This document shows positions 45,979 to 58,139 of a stretch of 64,000 bases of DNA, piece by piece. The notes under the pieces are model-generated. The model had not been told where the DNA came from and made no database searches. It saw nothing but the letters and a program-made list of their open reading frames with translations. The stretch's first letter is position 1. Each line of letters starts with the position of its first letter. The stretch is taken from positions 145,759,643 to 145,823,642 of the forward strand of contig CM038217.1 of assembly GCA_021442155.1 (NCBI GenBank), given 5' to 3'. Made by a program: the position numbers and the translations under genes. Source of the stretch: Cymbidium sinense (Eukaryota > Streptophyta > Magnoliopsida > Asparagales > Orchidaceae).

Positions 45979-48900
45979 TAGGTATAAACGAGCCGAGTTA
46001 TTGTTCGTATTTGACTCGATTATTATTTTTTTGTTGAGGGTAACGTGTTGAAATAGCTCGTTTATAATTTTATGGTGTTGTGTTAAACGAAAAAATATTA
46101 GGTGTTAGTTTTAGGCTCGTGTTGACTCGAAATTGGCTCGATTTTATATTTTAATAATTTTTATTTTTAATTTAAAATAATTATTAAAATCTTATCTGAT
46201 GAAAACTGAAATAATATTGAGAATTAAAACTAAAAATATACAATTATATAAAGTAATTATATACAATCAAATTATTATTTTTTGCACTTAAAAAAAGTTT
46301 TGTTACATAAAACTAAAATTAGAGATTTATTCAGAGATTCAAAATCAAAATTATATACAATCAAAATTTATTTTATTAAATTAAATGATTTTCAATCGAG
46401 ATTCAAAATCATTTTTTTATAAAATTGAAACAACTTTAATCTTAATTTATAGGTAACAAAATTTACTGATCATATATGCATATACAAATTTACAAATTAC
46501 GTAATTTACAAATTCTGATTTACGGTTTCTAAAATAAATTCAACTAAAATTTTACATGATCATATACAACTTATAATTTCAAAAAAATAAAAGCTAAGAA
46601 AATAATGAAATTACAATTTCCAAATATCGATTCTAATCAAATCAATTCTTGAACTTTAATGTTCAGCTTTATAGTCTTGCTTTCATATCCTCAAAGTCCA
46701 TCTTGAATCTTCTGTCTGACTGTAAATAAACTAGCAAAAATTATAAAATAAATATTATTAAGAGTGGGCTCAAAACTAAAATAAATAATCATTGATAAAA
46801 TTCGATGGCTTGATGACGTATTGAATATTAGACATTCAAAAAATGATAAAATGAAAGATTAATATTAATAAGACTAGGATTTGTAAAAAAAATGAAAAAA
46901 AATGTAGCATCTCTCTTCCAAATTGATAAAATGAAATAAAAAAAAATGACAATGAAATCACAAAAAAATAATAATAATAATAAGTGTAGCATCTGTTTCA
47001 AAGAATCCAAACTATTAAGCTAAATATCATTGAATAAATGATAGACATTCAGAAAATTGACAAAATATAATCACAAAAAATTAAATTAAATGTTTGGAAA
47101 ATACATACAGCCAAATATCAAGCTAAGTTGCATCATACATTTATTTAATTTTTCATAGCATTAATGTGTAATATCACAAGTGATTTTACATTAATAATAA
47201 CATCTATTCCAAATTATTGAGTGTAGCGTCAAAGATCTTATCATAAAAGGATGCAAAGAACAAAACCGAGAAGTGTGTAATGCACAAAATAAAACTAAGA
47301 AACAAAGAACCAAACCGACCAAAACCGGTAGCAAATTCGGCCGACTCATTCCATTCCATCTTTGTTGTCTAAAAGTAACAAAAAAACCTAATTTGCTGTC
47401 AATAGAATATGGAAATCAGATCATAATTCAGATTTAATGCAGATTGCAGGCGATTGTTTCCAAGTTATCCGAAAATTTAACAATGGACAGTACGGTTTAA
47501 GTTCATTCCTTTTAACAAGTGCTCTTGGTTCTCCCATCAAACCCTTGCATTCAAGCTAGAAATGGTAAAGCGGTGGTTCTTGAGCTAAATTGGACTACTA
47601 TCGCATTATATTTTGATGTTGAAATAATGAAGTATTGTTTAAGAAAACTTGATGCATGTAATCACAACTCCCAACATCTTACATAGAAAGAAATATAATG
47701 GCGTATCTTGAAAATGCATTGTTTTCAAATTTTTCATGTATCTGAGGTATACCAAATACATGATTGCCTAGACTACTAAATACATACAATCTAAAAAGGC
47801 CTCAATCACTATCTAATTATTAGGTAATATTTAGATTTTACTTAATTCCTTTAGCCAAAGCTGTAGAAATCATACAACATTACAGCCATAGTTGTAATAA
47901 ATTCTAAGTTTGTAATTACTTCATTCTCATAGTATGCATAATAGAATGATTTCTCCTTTGAAACACAAATTCTCAAATAATACATAGCATTCTGAGAAAC
48001 ACATCCATAGTTCTTGAAAGATTACACATTACGGTCGGTCAAATATATGATCGTAACATCCAAACCACCGAAAATGCATGATGAACATAACCTCCATAGT
48101 AAGAATAAAGAAGCGCATCTCCATAGACCATAGTAAGAATAAAAGAAACATGTGTTACTGAAATAAAGGTATGCATATTCTGTTCTCCACATCTCCATAG
48201 TAAGAATAAAAGAACTAAAAATAAGAATAAAACCGGAGATCACAAAGAAAAAAGAAAATTGTGTTTTGGGTTACAAACCCTGAAAACCGGATATCACGAC
48301 CACAATGTATAGGGCTTTTTAACATGAAACCGATGATGGAAAAAAGAAAAGTAAACAATATCGGTACCAAACCATAGAAGATCAGAGATGTGAGTTACAC
48401 CCATACTACAGATATTACCATTACTATCATGACTCACAACTCATAGAAGGCTCTTGCTGAGGAAGAGTAAATCCAGCTCTTGAGACAAGAGAGGGAGTCG
48501 GACTTACAGATTAGAGGCGGAGTGAGATTGAGAGTCGAGACTCGAGGTCAATCTTGAGAGAATGAGCGAGAGCTAATAGTAATATCGATATCCTTCGTTT
48601 TATTTTAATTCCCGAGTTAATATAAATTCTACGGCGGGATTAATATCTGACTCTGGGGCCTGGTCGATTCTCCTATAGTAGGTTTAGGGTTCAATTCATT
48701 GTCTTTGGTTCGGGATTCAAACTACGCTAAAGCATAAGCATAGCATAATTACAAAAAAAACCTACAATAATAATTACTAATATATTTTAGCTTATTTTAT
48801 TTAAAATTTTTTTAACTAATTTTATAATTAAATTAAATATCAATTTTAAAATATTTAATGACATAAATTATATTTTAAATAAAATTTAATATAAATTATT

Positions 48901-49050
48901 TATTTATTTCGAAAGCATCGTCACGATCGAACAAAAGATTGTTGTGTTGCTCATTTATCATCGAGCGAAATATGTTAGTGTTGCTCATTTACTTAGCAAC
49001 GAGCGAACCAAAGCTAAATATCGAGCGACATGCACGAACTTTTGGCCCAG
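45979..49050. mobile_element. AT-rich insertion in the LTR of element C, probably hAT-derived, non-autonomous
   Basis: The left end is abrupt at TAGGTATAAACGAGCCGAG, after GC-rich LTR sequence, and resembles the TAGGGGTGTAAACGAGCC termini of plant hAT elements. Subterminal words GACTCGA and GGCTCG occur near it. On the right side are CATCGAGCGA, CAACGAGCGAACC, ATCGAGCGACATG and CACGAACTTTTGGCC. LTR sequence resumes at about 49051. About 3.07 kb is inserted, and removing it makes the two LTRs of C nearly equal in length. The right terminus lacks a clear match to TAGG, and a clean 8-bp duplication is not visible (GCAGC on both sides at best). There is no transposase domain. The motif CCATAGTAAGAATAAA repeats three times at 48090-48210. 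Confidence 0.55.
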
Positions 49051-50136
49051 GCAGCGCTGTGCGAAGGATGTCGCGTACTGCAGCGGTGGACCTGGAGGTG
49101 GGATAGAAGGTGTGGTGCAACGGGCAGTGCGGAGGGATGCGAGATGTGCGGGTTGCGTCGGCTGTGCGTGACACGCGGCGGCAGCGGCTGTGAACTCTGG
49201 CGGCGGAGCCAGAGGAAGGAGATTGAGAGGGGAGAAGAATCACCTGTGCCGAGCAGTTTCGAACCGGAACGTGGGAATGGAAAGAGAGGGGTGGTTTTTT
49301 TTTTGAACCAAATAAACTGAAAATAGAGAACAGTTGAGCATGGGGAGGATAATTTAAGGATTTTAAATAAGTTTTAAATTGATAAAACAATTTTAATGTG
49401 GATTTCATCGCATGTCACATAATAATAGCGGTCAGTTTAATGTCGGAGGCCGTTTGGTTCAGTCGGCGTCAGTGAGTCTATTTCCAAAATGCGCATCGCC
49501 GCCTTCCACTACTCGATCTTCGTGCAGACTCATCCGAATTGAGTGTGAATAGTCTTACTTGATAGATTTGACGTTTGAAGTCTCGTGATCAATTTTGTGA
49601 ACGGAGGTTGTTTGACTTGCGTCGGTGCCTCACGACGGTATGCGCGCTGGCATTTACTCGGCGGCTTGATCGGTGATCATTATTGCAATATTTATATTGA
49701 TTAGTTTGGCGTTAACGCGTTGGAGAAAGTCGTTGATTGGTCGAGGCCGACCATTTTGGTGACATCCGGTACATTTTGAGTTTGGTTTTGTCATTCTTGA
49801 TTATTATTTACAGACGGAATTAGTAGTCTCATTTGATAATTTTGATGTTTGAGATCGGCGTGATCGGTTTAGCGAGCATTCGTTTGATCATCGTTGCAAC
49901 TTCCCTTTGATATCTGGCGTCGACACATTGATAGCTCGGCGCTGTCGATTCTTCGTTAGATTTTGCGATATTTATATTCGATCAATTTCAATGTTTTGAG
50001 CGTTGCGGTCAGTTCGTCGGAGGTTGTTTACCATTTTTGACGTCCGTCGTTTATTTTGCGATTTGCGCGTAAGATCATCAGTGAATTCGATTTGTAGGCT
50101 TGACTTTGACTTATAACATACATATAGAGGTCAACA
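49051..50136 (-). repeat. 5' LTR of element C, part 2
   Basis: It resumes the GC-rich LTR repeats (GATAGAAGGTGTGGTGCAACG parallels GATCGAAGGTGTGGTGCAGC at the other side of the insert). It then matches 23880-24045 (GGGAATGGAAAGAG, GAGCATGGGGAGGATAATTT) and 34571-35396. It ends TAGAGGTCAACA, followed by ATTAT. Confidence 0.82.
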
Positions 50137-50141
50137 ATTAT

Positions 50142-50980
50142 AAATATGAAAAAGTCCCTCAATATTCATATGGTTTAAATAAGTGCAACCATGTAAGCTG
50201 TATTGCGATCCATTTCCTGCAATAGCGACAATTAGCTCTAGAGCTAAGATATGCTTTTTTGTCAGATCAATAATGCAATGAAAGCAGTTCCACCCATTAA
50301 GCAAAAGGTTTCAAGTGTGTCTCGATAGTGATGTCAATAATGATCTAACACAATAATCTGATACGGACTCAACATGAAAAAAAAAAAAAAAAATTTGAGT
50401 TAATATAATTAACTTTTGGGTTAGGTTTTAATTTAATAATCTGAATCATTTTACTTCAGGTCAGGTAGACTCACCAACTCAGAAATGATCACATATAACT
50501 CAATTTTGACTCACCAATCAAAAATTAACTCATTAAACTTAGATTTACTCAAGTTTAACCCAAATTTGATCATATTTAAAATGAATTTAATCTGAAATAT
50601 ATGTTCAAACGGATCACCAAGAAGATTGTATGTGAACTAGTCAAATTAAAGGAGGGTAAATTTGTTGATAGCTATCAACCTGCTTAATAAATGGCTTAGA
50701 TTTGAGTTCATATCAAATTAAGATTAGATCCTAGTATGATCCCTTGGACTGAATTTATAATCCTGTAATGTGTATAAATTCCCTTTTGTTATTTCTTATT
50801 CTAAATGATAAAATTATAAAAAAAAATTAAAAATAAGAAATACTGCTTATTCTATTGAAGAATAATGATCTGATTATTTATTGATTAGCAGTATATTTTC
50901 TTATGACTGATATTAAAATATTTTATCTGCCACGTGACATTGAGTAAATGATAATATTCACACAAAGTAGAAGCTGTTCT
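50142..50980. other. AT-rich intergenic DNA
   Basis: No gene seen. A poly-A run lies at 50378-50393. The words TTAATTTGACTCA and AACTCA recur at 50395-50560 without a clear unit. Confidence 0.5.
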
Positions 50981-51210
50981 AATCCATAAAAATAAACTAG
51001 AAATCAATTTGTTCCCCGAATGCGGTTAGGGCTTCTCTGCTGCTCTCAATCGGCGTCGAAAACCCTCCCTTCCTTCCTCCCTAACATCCAAATCTCTCCA
51101 CCTTTCTCCCTCCAAGCCTTTCCTCCTCCTCCCTTCTGGCCTCCGGCTCTTAGCCGGGGGTCAGGAGTTTCTTCTACGGGTCCTGTTTATTCACCCTTTG
51201 CCTGATTCAC

Positions 51211-52279
51211 ATGGGTGACCACAATAGCTCTTTCCCACCTCTTTTAGCCTTCACTCCGCCAAATTTGTGCCAGGGAGCATCCACTATGAGTTCCCGGAGT
51301 CAATGCAATTGGAAGGAGCTGTTGTTAGCACAGAATGAAAAAAGCAAGGAGTTCCCGTTAGCCTACATTCCATCGGATTCTGCAGAAGTATCCTTCACTG
51401 AGGAGGATCTCTTTGAAGGACAACAGGAGTGGAACCTGTCTTTAGTTGGTCATGCCATAGGCAAGCGACCGTTTTACGGAATGGAGTTGCTTTCTCTTGA
51501 AGGAGATTTCTTTTTATTCAAGTTTACTTGTTTGGAAGATTACCAAGCAGTATGGAACGATGGCCCATGCTTCCTCAATGGCAGGCCATTTATTTTTCAA
51601 AAGTGGACATGGGACTTCCGGCCATCTAAGGATCAAGTGACCAAAATTCCTATATGGATCAAATTGCCCAACTTCCCTTTATATTGTTGGAACGAAAAAG
51701 GGTTTTCGAAGATAGGAAGTATGATAGGTGCCCCAGCGAGATAACCTTCATCTAAGCGAGAATCACCTTTGCTCTCATTATGCGATTACTCGTCTTGGTC
51801 TTACGATTCGATACCAATCAATATGAGCGAAGAAGTTCAATCGACGATATATGATTGGAAACCAACGGCATGCTCTAAGTGTAATACCTTTTCCCATGAA
51901 GATAAAACATGTCCTCTCTCAAGCCATACGAAATTGCAAATTGTAATCCTAGAGGAAGGAGTTAGTGAACAAAGCTGCAGAATTTCCCCTTGTTAATAAC
52001 TTCAGTGCACTGGCTGAGCAGGGGGAAATAATAGGAGATGAAACGGAGATGGGAGATGTTGAGACGAACGATACGCCCCCTCAAAATGTTCTATCAACAG
52101 ACCTAAATCAGTCACCTATTTTGTCTCCTCAATCGGAAGACCTAATCGAGCATACAGGAAATCAAGCTATCCTTGTGGATCCTATTACAGAGGGCAATCA
52201 CTCACACTCTTCGGGTGAACCACAGAGACAAGGTGTAAGCATCCTCGGTGAATTCTCCAAAGCATTCAGAGCTATCTAA
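51211..52279 (+). pseudogene. LINE ORF1, DUF4283 and CCHC zinc-knuckle protein
   Basis: An RNA-binding, nucleocapsid-like protein of plant LINEs. Residues 1-177 (51211-51744) hold a DUF4283-type domain: WNLSLVGHAIGKRPFYGMEL, then a YQAVWNDGPCFLNGRPF block and PIWIKLPNFPLYCWNEKG. A TAA at 51742-51744 interrupts it, but the same frame continues to a zinc knuckle CSKCNTFSHEDKTC (51871-51912, CX2CX4HX4C). A frameshift near 51960 leads into an acidic tail to 52279. ATG 51211 is chosen because the domain follows at the usual distance. A separate upstream frame (51020-51205) is proline- and serine-rich with no domain. Confidence 0.88.
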
Positions 52280-52419
52280 AGGAAAAGATATAGAAAAGCA
52301 ACCAAATACTCCTATTAAATCTCATCTCGATGGAGAAGTCTTGAAAATAAATGCAAATGCGACACCCTCTAATCAGAAAGGGAAACATAAAAAGGGTAAA
52401 AAACCCTCCTCATCTTCTT

Positions 52420-55400
52420 CTCAATGATCTTTCCCAACTTTGGTGTATGGAATGTTCGGGACCTAGCTGGCGAGGGCATATGCTTTTTCGAGACTCATTA
52501 AGGATTTTAGATTGGAACTTCTTTGTCTTCTTGAAACCAAGATTAACCTTGAAGACTCCCTAAATCCTTTCCAGCGTAAGTATTCTTTGTTTCCCTTGAA
52601 TCAATTTCTTGAATTTTGAAGCGGAGGCCGTATCTGGATCAAATGGAGCTCTGATAAAATCGACTTTAAACCATTGGTAATTACTAATCAGTTGATACAT
52701 GGGTTAGTTATTATTAATGGCAACTTATCTGTTTTCTAACATGTGTGTATCTTTGATGCCCAAGAAACTCCCTTTGGAATTCAATTGCCATTGGACTCTG
52801 GACCCTTGGATGGGAGATTTTTTAATTCTTTGTCTATCCAGTAAGAAAAAGATGGGTGGCAACCCCCTGTCTCTAACAAACTCTCAAGCCTTCTCAAATT
52901 GCATTCATGATTGTGAGTTGATGGACCTTCCCTATACTGGTTTATATTATACATGGTCTAATCAGCAGGTAAAAAATCCCATTTTTTCTAAACTAGATAG
53001 AGTTTTTTGTAATGTGGTATGGTTGGAGAAATTTCCTTCCTCCTTCTACAAAGTGCCTCCTCCTCTCTCATCCGACCATTCCCCCCTTATTACCAACATT
53101 CAACATTCATGCCCCACAGTTCATCTTTTTATGTTTCGAAATTACTGAACTCTTGAACCTGATTTCATGAAGGTAACTAAAGATGCTTGGAATGGTTATG
53201 TTGTAGGGGATCCCATTTTTGTTCTTGCCAACAAACTATCTAATGTCAAAAAGGCGCTTAAAGCATCTATGAGGAGCTCCTCTTCTTTGCAATTACAAAT
53301 CGAAAAGGCTAAAGGTGATCAAAAGGAAGTATTTGAAATGCTTGAAGAGTATCCAAATGATTTAAATTTTATAGCCATGGCTAAGGAAATTAAAGACTCT
53401 TATATAAATTTATTACAAATGGAGAGTGCTTGGGTTAAGCAGCGAGCAAAGGCTCATTGGTTGACTTCAGCAGAGGATGATCTTAAATTCCTTTATTTTT
53501 CAATTAAAGAGGAGAAGCACCAATTGTATTAGGGAATTATTTTTACGATAAGGGAATTTTGAAGGAGCAGACCCCATTCTGAGGAAATATGCGTACTACT
53601 CGCTTTTGTTCAATAATAACTCCTCGATTCTTTCATTGCGGGGATGTTCCAATCGGGAATACTATCGGTTGAATCAAAGAAAGGATATGGAGGCTGACAT
53701 TAGTGATCTGGAAATTAGAGAGGCTCTAAAAAGTATTAATGAGAACAAAGCTCTAGGACCGGATGGATTCAATTCCAAATTTTTTTCCACTACCTGGGAG
53801 GTTACTGGTGGATCCTTTTTAAATGCAGCACATCATTTTTTTAAAACACAGAAGCTCCCAAAGCGATTGAAACATTCTTTGATTACCTTAATTCCTAAAG
53901 TCAAGCACTCAAATCTAATTTCAGAATATCGACCTATCTCACTTTGCAATACTTTTTACAAAGTGATAGCTAAAGTTCTAGCCATTAGACTTAAAATAGT
54001 TCTACCTCATTTGATTAATCCAGCCCAATCTGCTTTCATTAAAATGAGGGATATCTCAGATAATATTATTATGGCACATGAAATTTGTTATGAGTTGTTC
54101 CAAAATCGTACACAAGGAAGCTTTCTTGCTAAACTCGATCTCAGAAAGGCATTTGACTCTATTAATAGAGAGGCTCTTTTGCATCGACTTCATTCTATTG
54201 GACTCCCATCTAGATTTATTAAGTGGATAAAAGCTTGTATTACTGAGATCCCTTTTTCAGTTAATCTAAATGGGGAAATCAAAGGCTATTTCTTCTCAAA
54301 ATATGGACTAAGGCAAGGATGTCCACTATCTCCTTTCCTTTTTACTCTGGCCATTGATACCTTTTCTTGTTTGATAGACAGAGAAGTAAATCTATTTAGA
54401 TATATGCCTTTTTCAGCCGGCTCTTGCCATATCTCTCACTTACTATTTGCAGATGACCTTCTTGACAGAGGGATATAAATTCAGGCTCTTTGAAATTTGA
54501 AAGCTTAAAAAGATATACTGGGTTAACGGTAAATCTGGATAAATCTCTTATATGCTTCTCTAAAGGATCTAAGGAGGTGGAGAATCTTTGTAGCATCCTC
54601 AATATATCTCAAAGCACATTTCCTATTAAATACTTAGGTCTTCCCTTAACTGGGGTCTCTAAGTTGATATATTTTCAAGTCTTCTTGAAAAGATCCATAA
54701 ATGGTTTGCAGGATGGAAATGCAAATTTTGTCATTAGGAGGAAGGCGCAATTAATTAAATTTTGGTCAATAATCTCATCATCTTGGTTGATCAATGATAA
54801 TTCCCAAAGGTGTATTAAAGTGCATATCCTCTCTTACTGCCAATTTTTTTTTATCACAATGGGGAATCAAATAAACTATCCACAATTTCTTGGGAGAAAA
54901 CAGCTAGACCAAAGGAAAAGGGGAATAGGAGTGCTTTCACACCTTCTCACTTAATGCATTATGCAAGATCAAAACTCGGAAAACTCTTAATCGATTCATT
55001 GTTTGCAAAATGGTGTGACCAGAAATATGGATCGATTTGGAAACAATCGATAATATTTCTCTATGTGGAAGGATCAAACTTTATGCTAAACGTTATTCTG
55101 ATAACATATCTTATCACATAGGAAATGGTAACAAATTTTCTTTCTGTTCGATCCTTGTGCGATAAAAATATTATGGCTGAATCCTTGAGTACAAATGACA
55201 TAAATTTGCAGCTTTTTTCTAATAATGCCAAGCTTAATGTTTTTATCTTGGAAGGCAAATGGAGAATACCAAACTGGTTTGAAATTCATTACCCAATGCT
55301 TACTGTGGCAATCAAATCCACTTCTATAGCTAAGGGAGATGACTGGATTACATGGGACTCAAACAGAACCCCTTCTTCTCGGGATTTTAAAAAGGTTCTC

Positions 55401-55918
55401 TTTGAGAATTTACCAGCATAATTGTATTTGGTTCAAAGGAGGTTAATTTATCCTTATACTGCTGGATGGCTTATCTTGGTGGGTTAAAAATAACCGATAC
55501 TCTTGCAAAGAGAGGGCTGAGAGTTAATACAGATTGCTGTTTTTGTTTTGGAGACATTGAATCCCATTCTCACCTCTTTTTTGAATGCCCATTCTCAATG
55601 CACTTGATTAGGTGTATTCTACCTAATGGCAAATTCTTTTTAATGCAATCCACTTTGAAACAGGTTTTAAATAGTATGGAACCTAGTGTGCATAAGATTA
55701 TTAGAAGAATCCATTACCTATCTACTGCGATTGTTGTCTACTGTATTTGGAGAGAAAGGAATAAAAAAATCATGTCTCACATTGCATCTCCAATTACTGT
55801 TATAATTGATCAGATTAAGGAAAGGATTGCATTCAAAATAGTTAGATGGAAAATGAAGGATTCATGGCCTGAAAATGTGTTACGTTTTTTAACGAGTTGG
55901 AGGAAAATTGCTACTTAA
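52420..55918 (+). pseudogene. LINE ORF2, endonuclease, reverse transcriptase and zf-RVT, broken
   Basis: The endonuclease segment (to 53148) includes LPYTGLYYTWSNQQ and FSKLDRVF, with SSDHSPLI near its end, the typical catalytic tail of L1 endonucleases. The segment at 53167-53532 is the linker with QRAKAHWLTSAEDDLKFLYF. RT lies in 53606-54478: NENKALGPDGFNSKFF, EYRPISLCNTFYKVIAKVLA, FLAKLDLRKAFDSI, YGLRQGCPLSPFLF and the catalytic FADD at 54446-54457. A short loss just after FADD shifts the frame to 54490-54954 (YTGLTVNLDKSLICFSKGS). The zinc-binding domain is at 55466-55918, CCFCFGDIESHSHLFFECPF. At least six interruptions are present. Confidence 0.92.
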
Positions 55919-56555
55919 ATTGATGCTTTCCTTTGGCTTGATGGTCGGAGGTCATGTTTTCTTGTGCAGGAATATGATGATTAGTTTGCTTTCCAGAGTA
56001 AGCCGGGAGGAATATCAACAATCTGGGCTGATGTCTTACTCTTTTCATAAATTGGAAGGCCATTTTATCCCCCTCTTTTTTCCCCCCAGTGTTTTCGAGA
56101 ATTATGTGGGTGTTTTGAAGGAAAAGGACGATGATGATCAGATTGCTCTTGTTTGGAGGGTTCTGACGGCCTTCACAGAACCGGTTTTTGCAGATTTGAT
56201 CAAGCTCCCTTTCTAAGTAAACAACGTGGAAGGTCGAAGGAAACCGAGGATCCTTATTTCTTTGGCTCTACAGGATAAGTAATCTTACAGATTTAATCTT
56301 TGGTTGATCTGAGTCCTTTCATGCTCTCGCTGAAGCTTTGTCTTTCTTTTTGGTTTATACGTTCTTATTTTGGTTTGGTGGTATAGTTTTTCTTAACAGT
56401 TCTCTTATTCTGTTGAATGTAGTTACTTGGTATAGTAGTCTCTCTGTCCATTGGTCTGCAGTCCTCTATGTAATTGTAACCTTATTTTACATTTGAAATT
56501 AAATTGGGCAATCGTCTTCAAAATTTTCCAAAAAAAAAAAATCCATAAAAATAAA

Positions 56556-56984
56556 AGAAAAAAAATTGAAATTTTGATGCCTGAAGAACATCAGCAAAGC
56601 TGTCACACAGCAGGAACTTATCCTTTGAGAAATATGAAAAAGCCATCGAGTACTCTACACATCGCATCAATGAACACAAAGAAAATCAGTAAACATCATA
56701 TCCCAACCACCACATCCACATTGAACTTATCATGATAATAACCACTTTATATATAGTATTATAATCTATGCTTTCAAATAATGTTTTAAAATATAATTTT
56801 GATTTTGGTCATGATGATTTTTTTGTCGGTTTGATAATGATTTAATTTAAATTATTCTTTTAAACTATAAAATGTGGACCCCACCTAATTGGATTAAGAC
56901 TTGTTGTTATTGTTGTCGTCATTTTTAAACTATAAAATATTATAAAATTATATTTAAGATATAAAATAAAAATTAAGATTTAAA
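56556..56984. other. AT-rich intergenic DNA
   Basis: Nothing recognisable between the LINE duplication and the next solo LTR. Confidence 0.5.
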
Positions 56985-56989
56985 TATAT

Positions 56990-57925
56990 TGATATGGCGC
57001 TAAAAATCTCACTAGTCAAAACACGAATCTTGATGTCAAAAAAAATTTGATCCTAAGTCGAAATTAACGGACACTTAAAATATTATTGACAACTTTGGGA
57101 TATCAATTAAATCCATAAATAGTTTAAATACGCAATTATAATCAAATCGATCTTGATGATGGATCATCTAAGCTCGAGATCTCTTGATTATGAATTCAAT
57201 TGAGCATTCAAATATTTAAAATATATCAGATGATCAAGAGAATCATTTTGAGCTATCCGATGGAATATTTTGGATTTTGCATGTATTCACAAAAACGTCC
57301 TTTCTCTAATCTATAAATAGCCCCTCATTCTTCACATCAGGGGAGGAAAGCTAAAGAGAAGAGAGAGCTCTAAGCTCGAAAATCCTCTAAGCATAATCGT
57401 ACCACTGACGGCCGGACTCGCCGTCGGTCATCGCCCAACCATTGTCGCCGGTCACCATCGCCGCCAAGCCGCCATTATCGACCACCGCCGGTTTTCGCTG
57501 ACAGCCGGCCGCCGTACCACCATCGATCATCATCATCATCAACCATCGCATCACCATCAGCCGCCACCACCGCCGACTATTGTTGCCATCTCCGTGGTCA
57601 TCACCATCGACTCCGTTTGGCGACTCATTCGCCATCATCAATGCCACCAACAACTATTAACCTGCATGTATTTATTATGCTTGAGGGATTCCCATTGTTA
57701 GCCCTTCGATATATAATCCGTTATCGGAAAAACTTTGTACTCGACAGATACATTAAAGATTTTCCGAATAGGCGTAGTTTTTTCCCCATATTCAAGGATT
57801 TTTTCACATAAAATTTTTGGAGTTTTCTTGTTCATTCTTCAAATATATGTGCGTGTGCTATATTCCACAACAAAGTTAAGATGTAAACTTTTATTCTACC
57901 GTAATTAATTTTCTAGCACTCAACA
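56990..57925 (+). mobile_element. Solo LTR of family R, plus orientation
   Basis: It starts TGATATGGCGCTAAAAATC and ends CTAGCACTCAACA. TATAT duplications lie at 56985-56989 and 57926-57930. The TATA box is CTAATCTATAAATAGCCCC, near 57310-57328, followed by GAGAGAGCTCTAAGC and a CACCGCCG-rich stretch (57400-57620). The minus-strand frame at 57387-57653 reads through this GC-rich repeat and is not a gene. Confidence 0.93.
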
Positions 57926-57929
57926 TATA

Positions 57930-58073
57930 TATTACATAATTCTTATGTATTTATATATCTAATACTTAAGATTAAATATTTATTTATCTAACTTTTTTTC
58001 TATAGTTAAAAAAGAATATTTCAGTTCTATAAAGTGAATGATTATGATATTTTGATGTGATATTGAAGATTGG

Positions 58074-58139
<66 letters not shown>

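Larger units (their letters stand above)
20778..50136 (-). mobile_element. Element C: very large Tat/Ogre-like Ty3/gypsy retrotransposon, interrupted by two insertions
   Basis: Two long direct repeats bound it: 20778-35396, split by element B, and 42808-50136, split by an AT-rich insertion. Without the inserts they measure about 4.18 and 4.26 kb. The outer flanks are AGTAT (20773-20777) and ATTAT (50137-50141), a 5-bp target duplication with one change. Orientation is minus. Next to the right LTR, read on the minus strand, lies TGGCGACTCCGCTGGGGAC (42799 downward), a primer-binding site of the kind Ogre-type elements use with a tRNA. The integrase end is also on the minus strand (40769-41230). 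Most of gag, protease and RT has been lost. Between pol and the 3' LTR are a tandem array (40080-40715) and a plus-strand plant-mobile-domain gene (35591-38155). The net length is about 15.9 kb. Confidence 0.85.
50997..56540 (+). mobile_element. L1-type LINE, full length, with a perfect 16-bp target duplication
   Basis: Identical AATCCATAAAAATAAA copies flank it at 50981-50996 and 56540-56555, the second directly after a poly-A tail (56530-56540). The order is a 5' leader (50997-51210), ORF1 with DUF4283 and a zinc knuckle (51211-52279), ORF2 with endonuclease, reverse transcriptase and a C-terminal zinc-binding domain (about 52420-55918), a 3' UTR and the tail. This is the plant L1 (RIRT/Karma-like) layout. 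Both ORFs are interrupted by stops and frameshifts. Confidence 0.95.

Noticed and set aside
45469..46037. Open frames of up to 170 residues rich in Gly and Arg, and related frames at 45450-46037
   Set aside because: They come from GC-rich LTR repeats of element C with overlapping frames in several registers. There is no domain, and one frame ends inside an AT-rich insertion.
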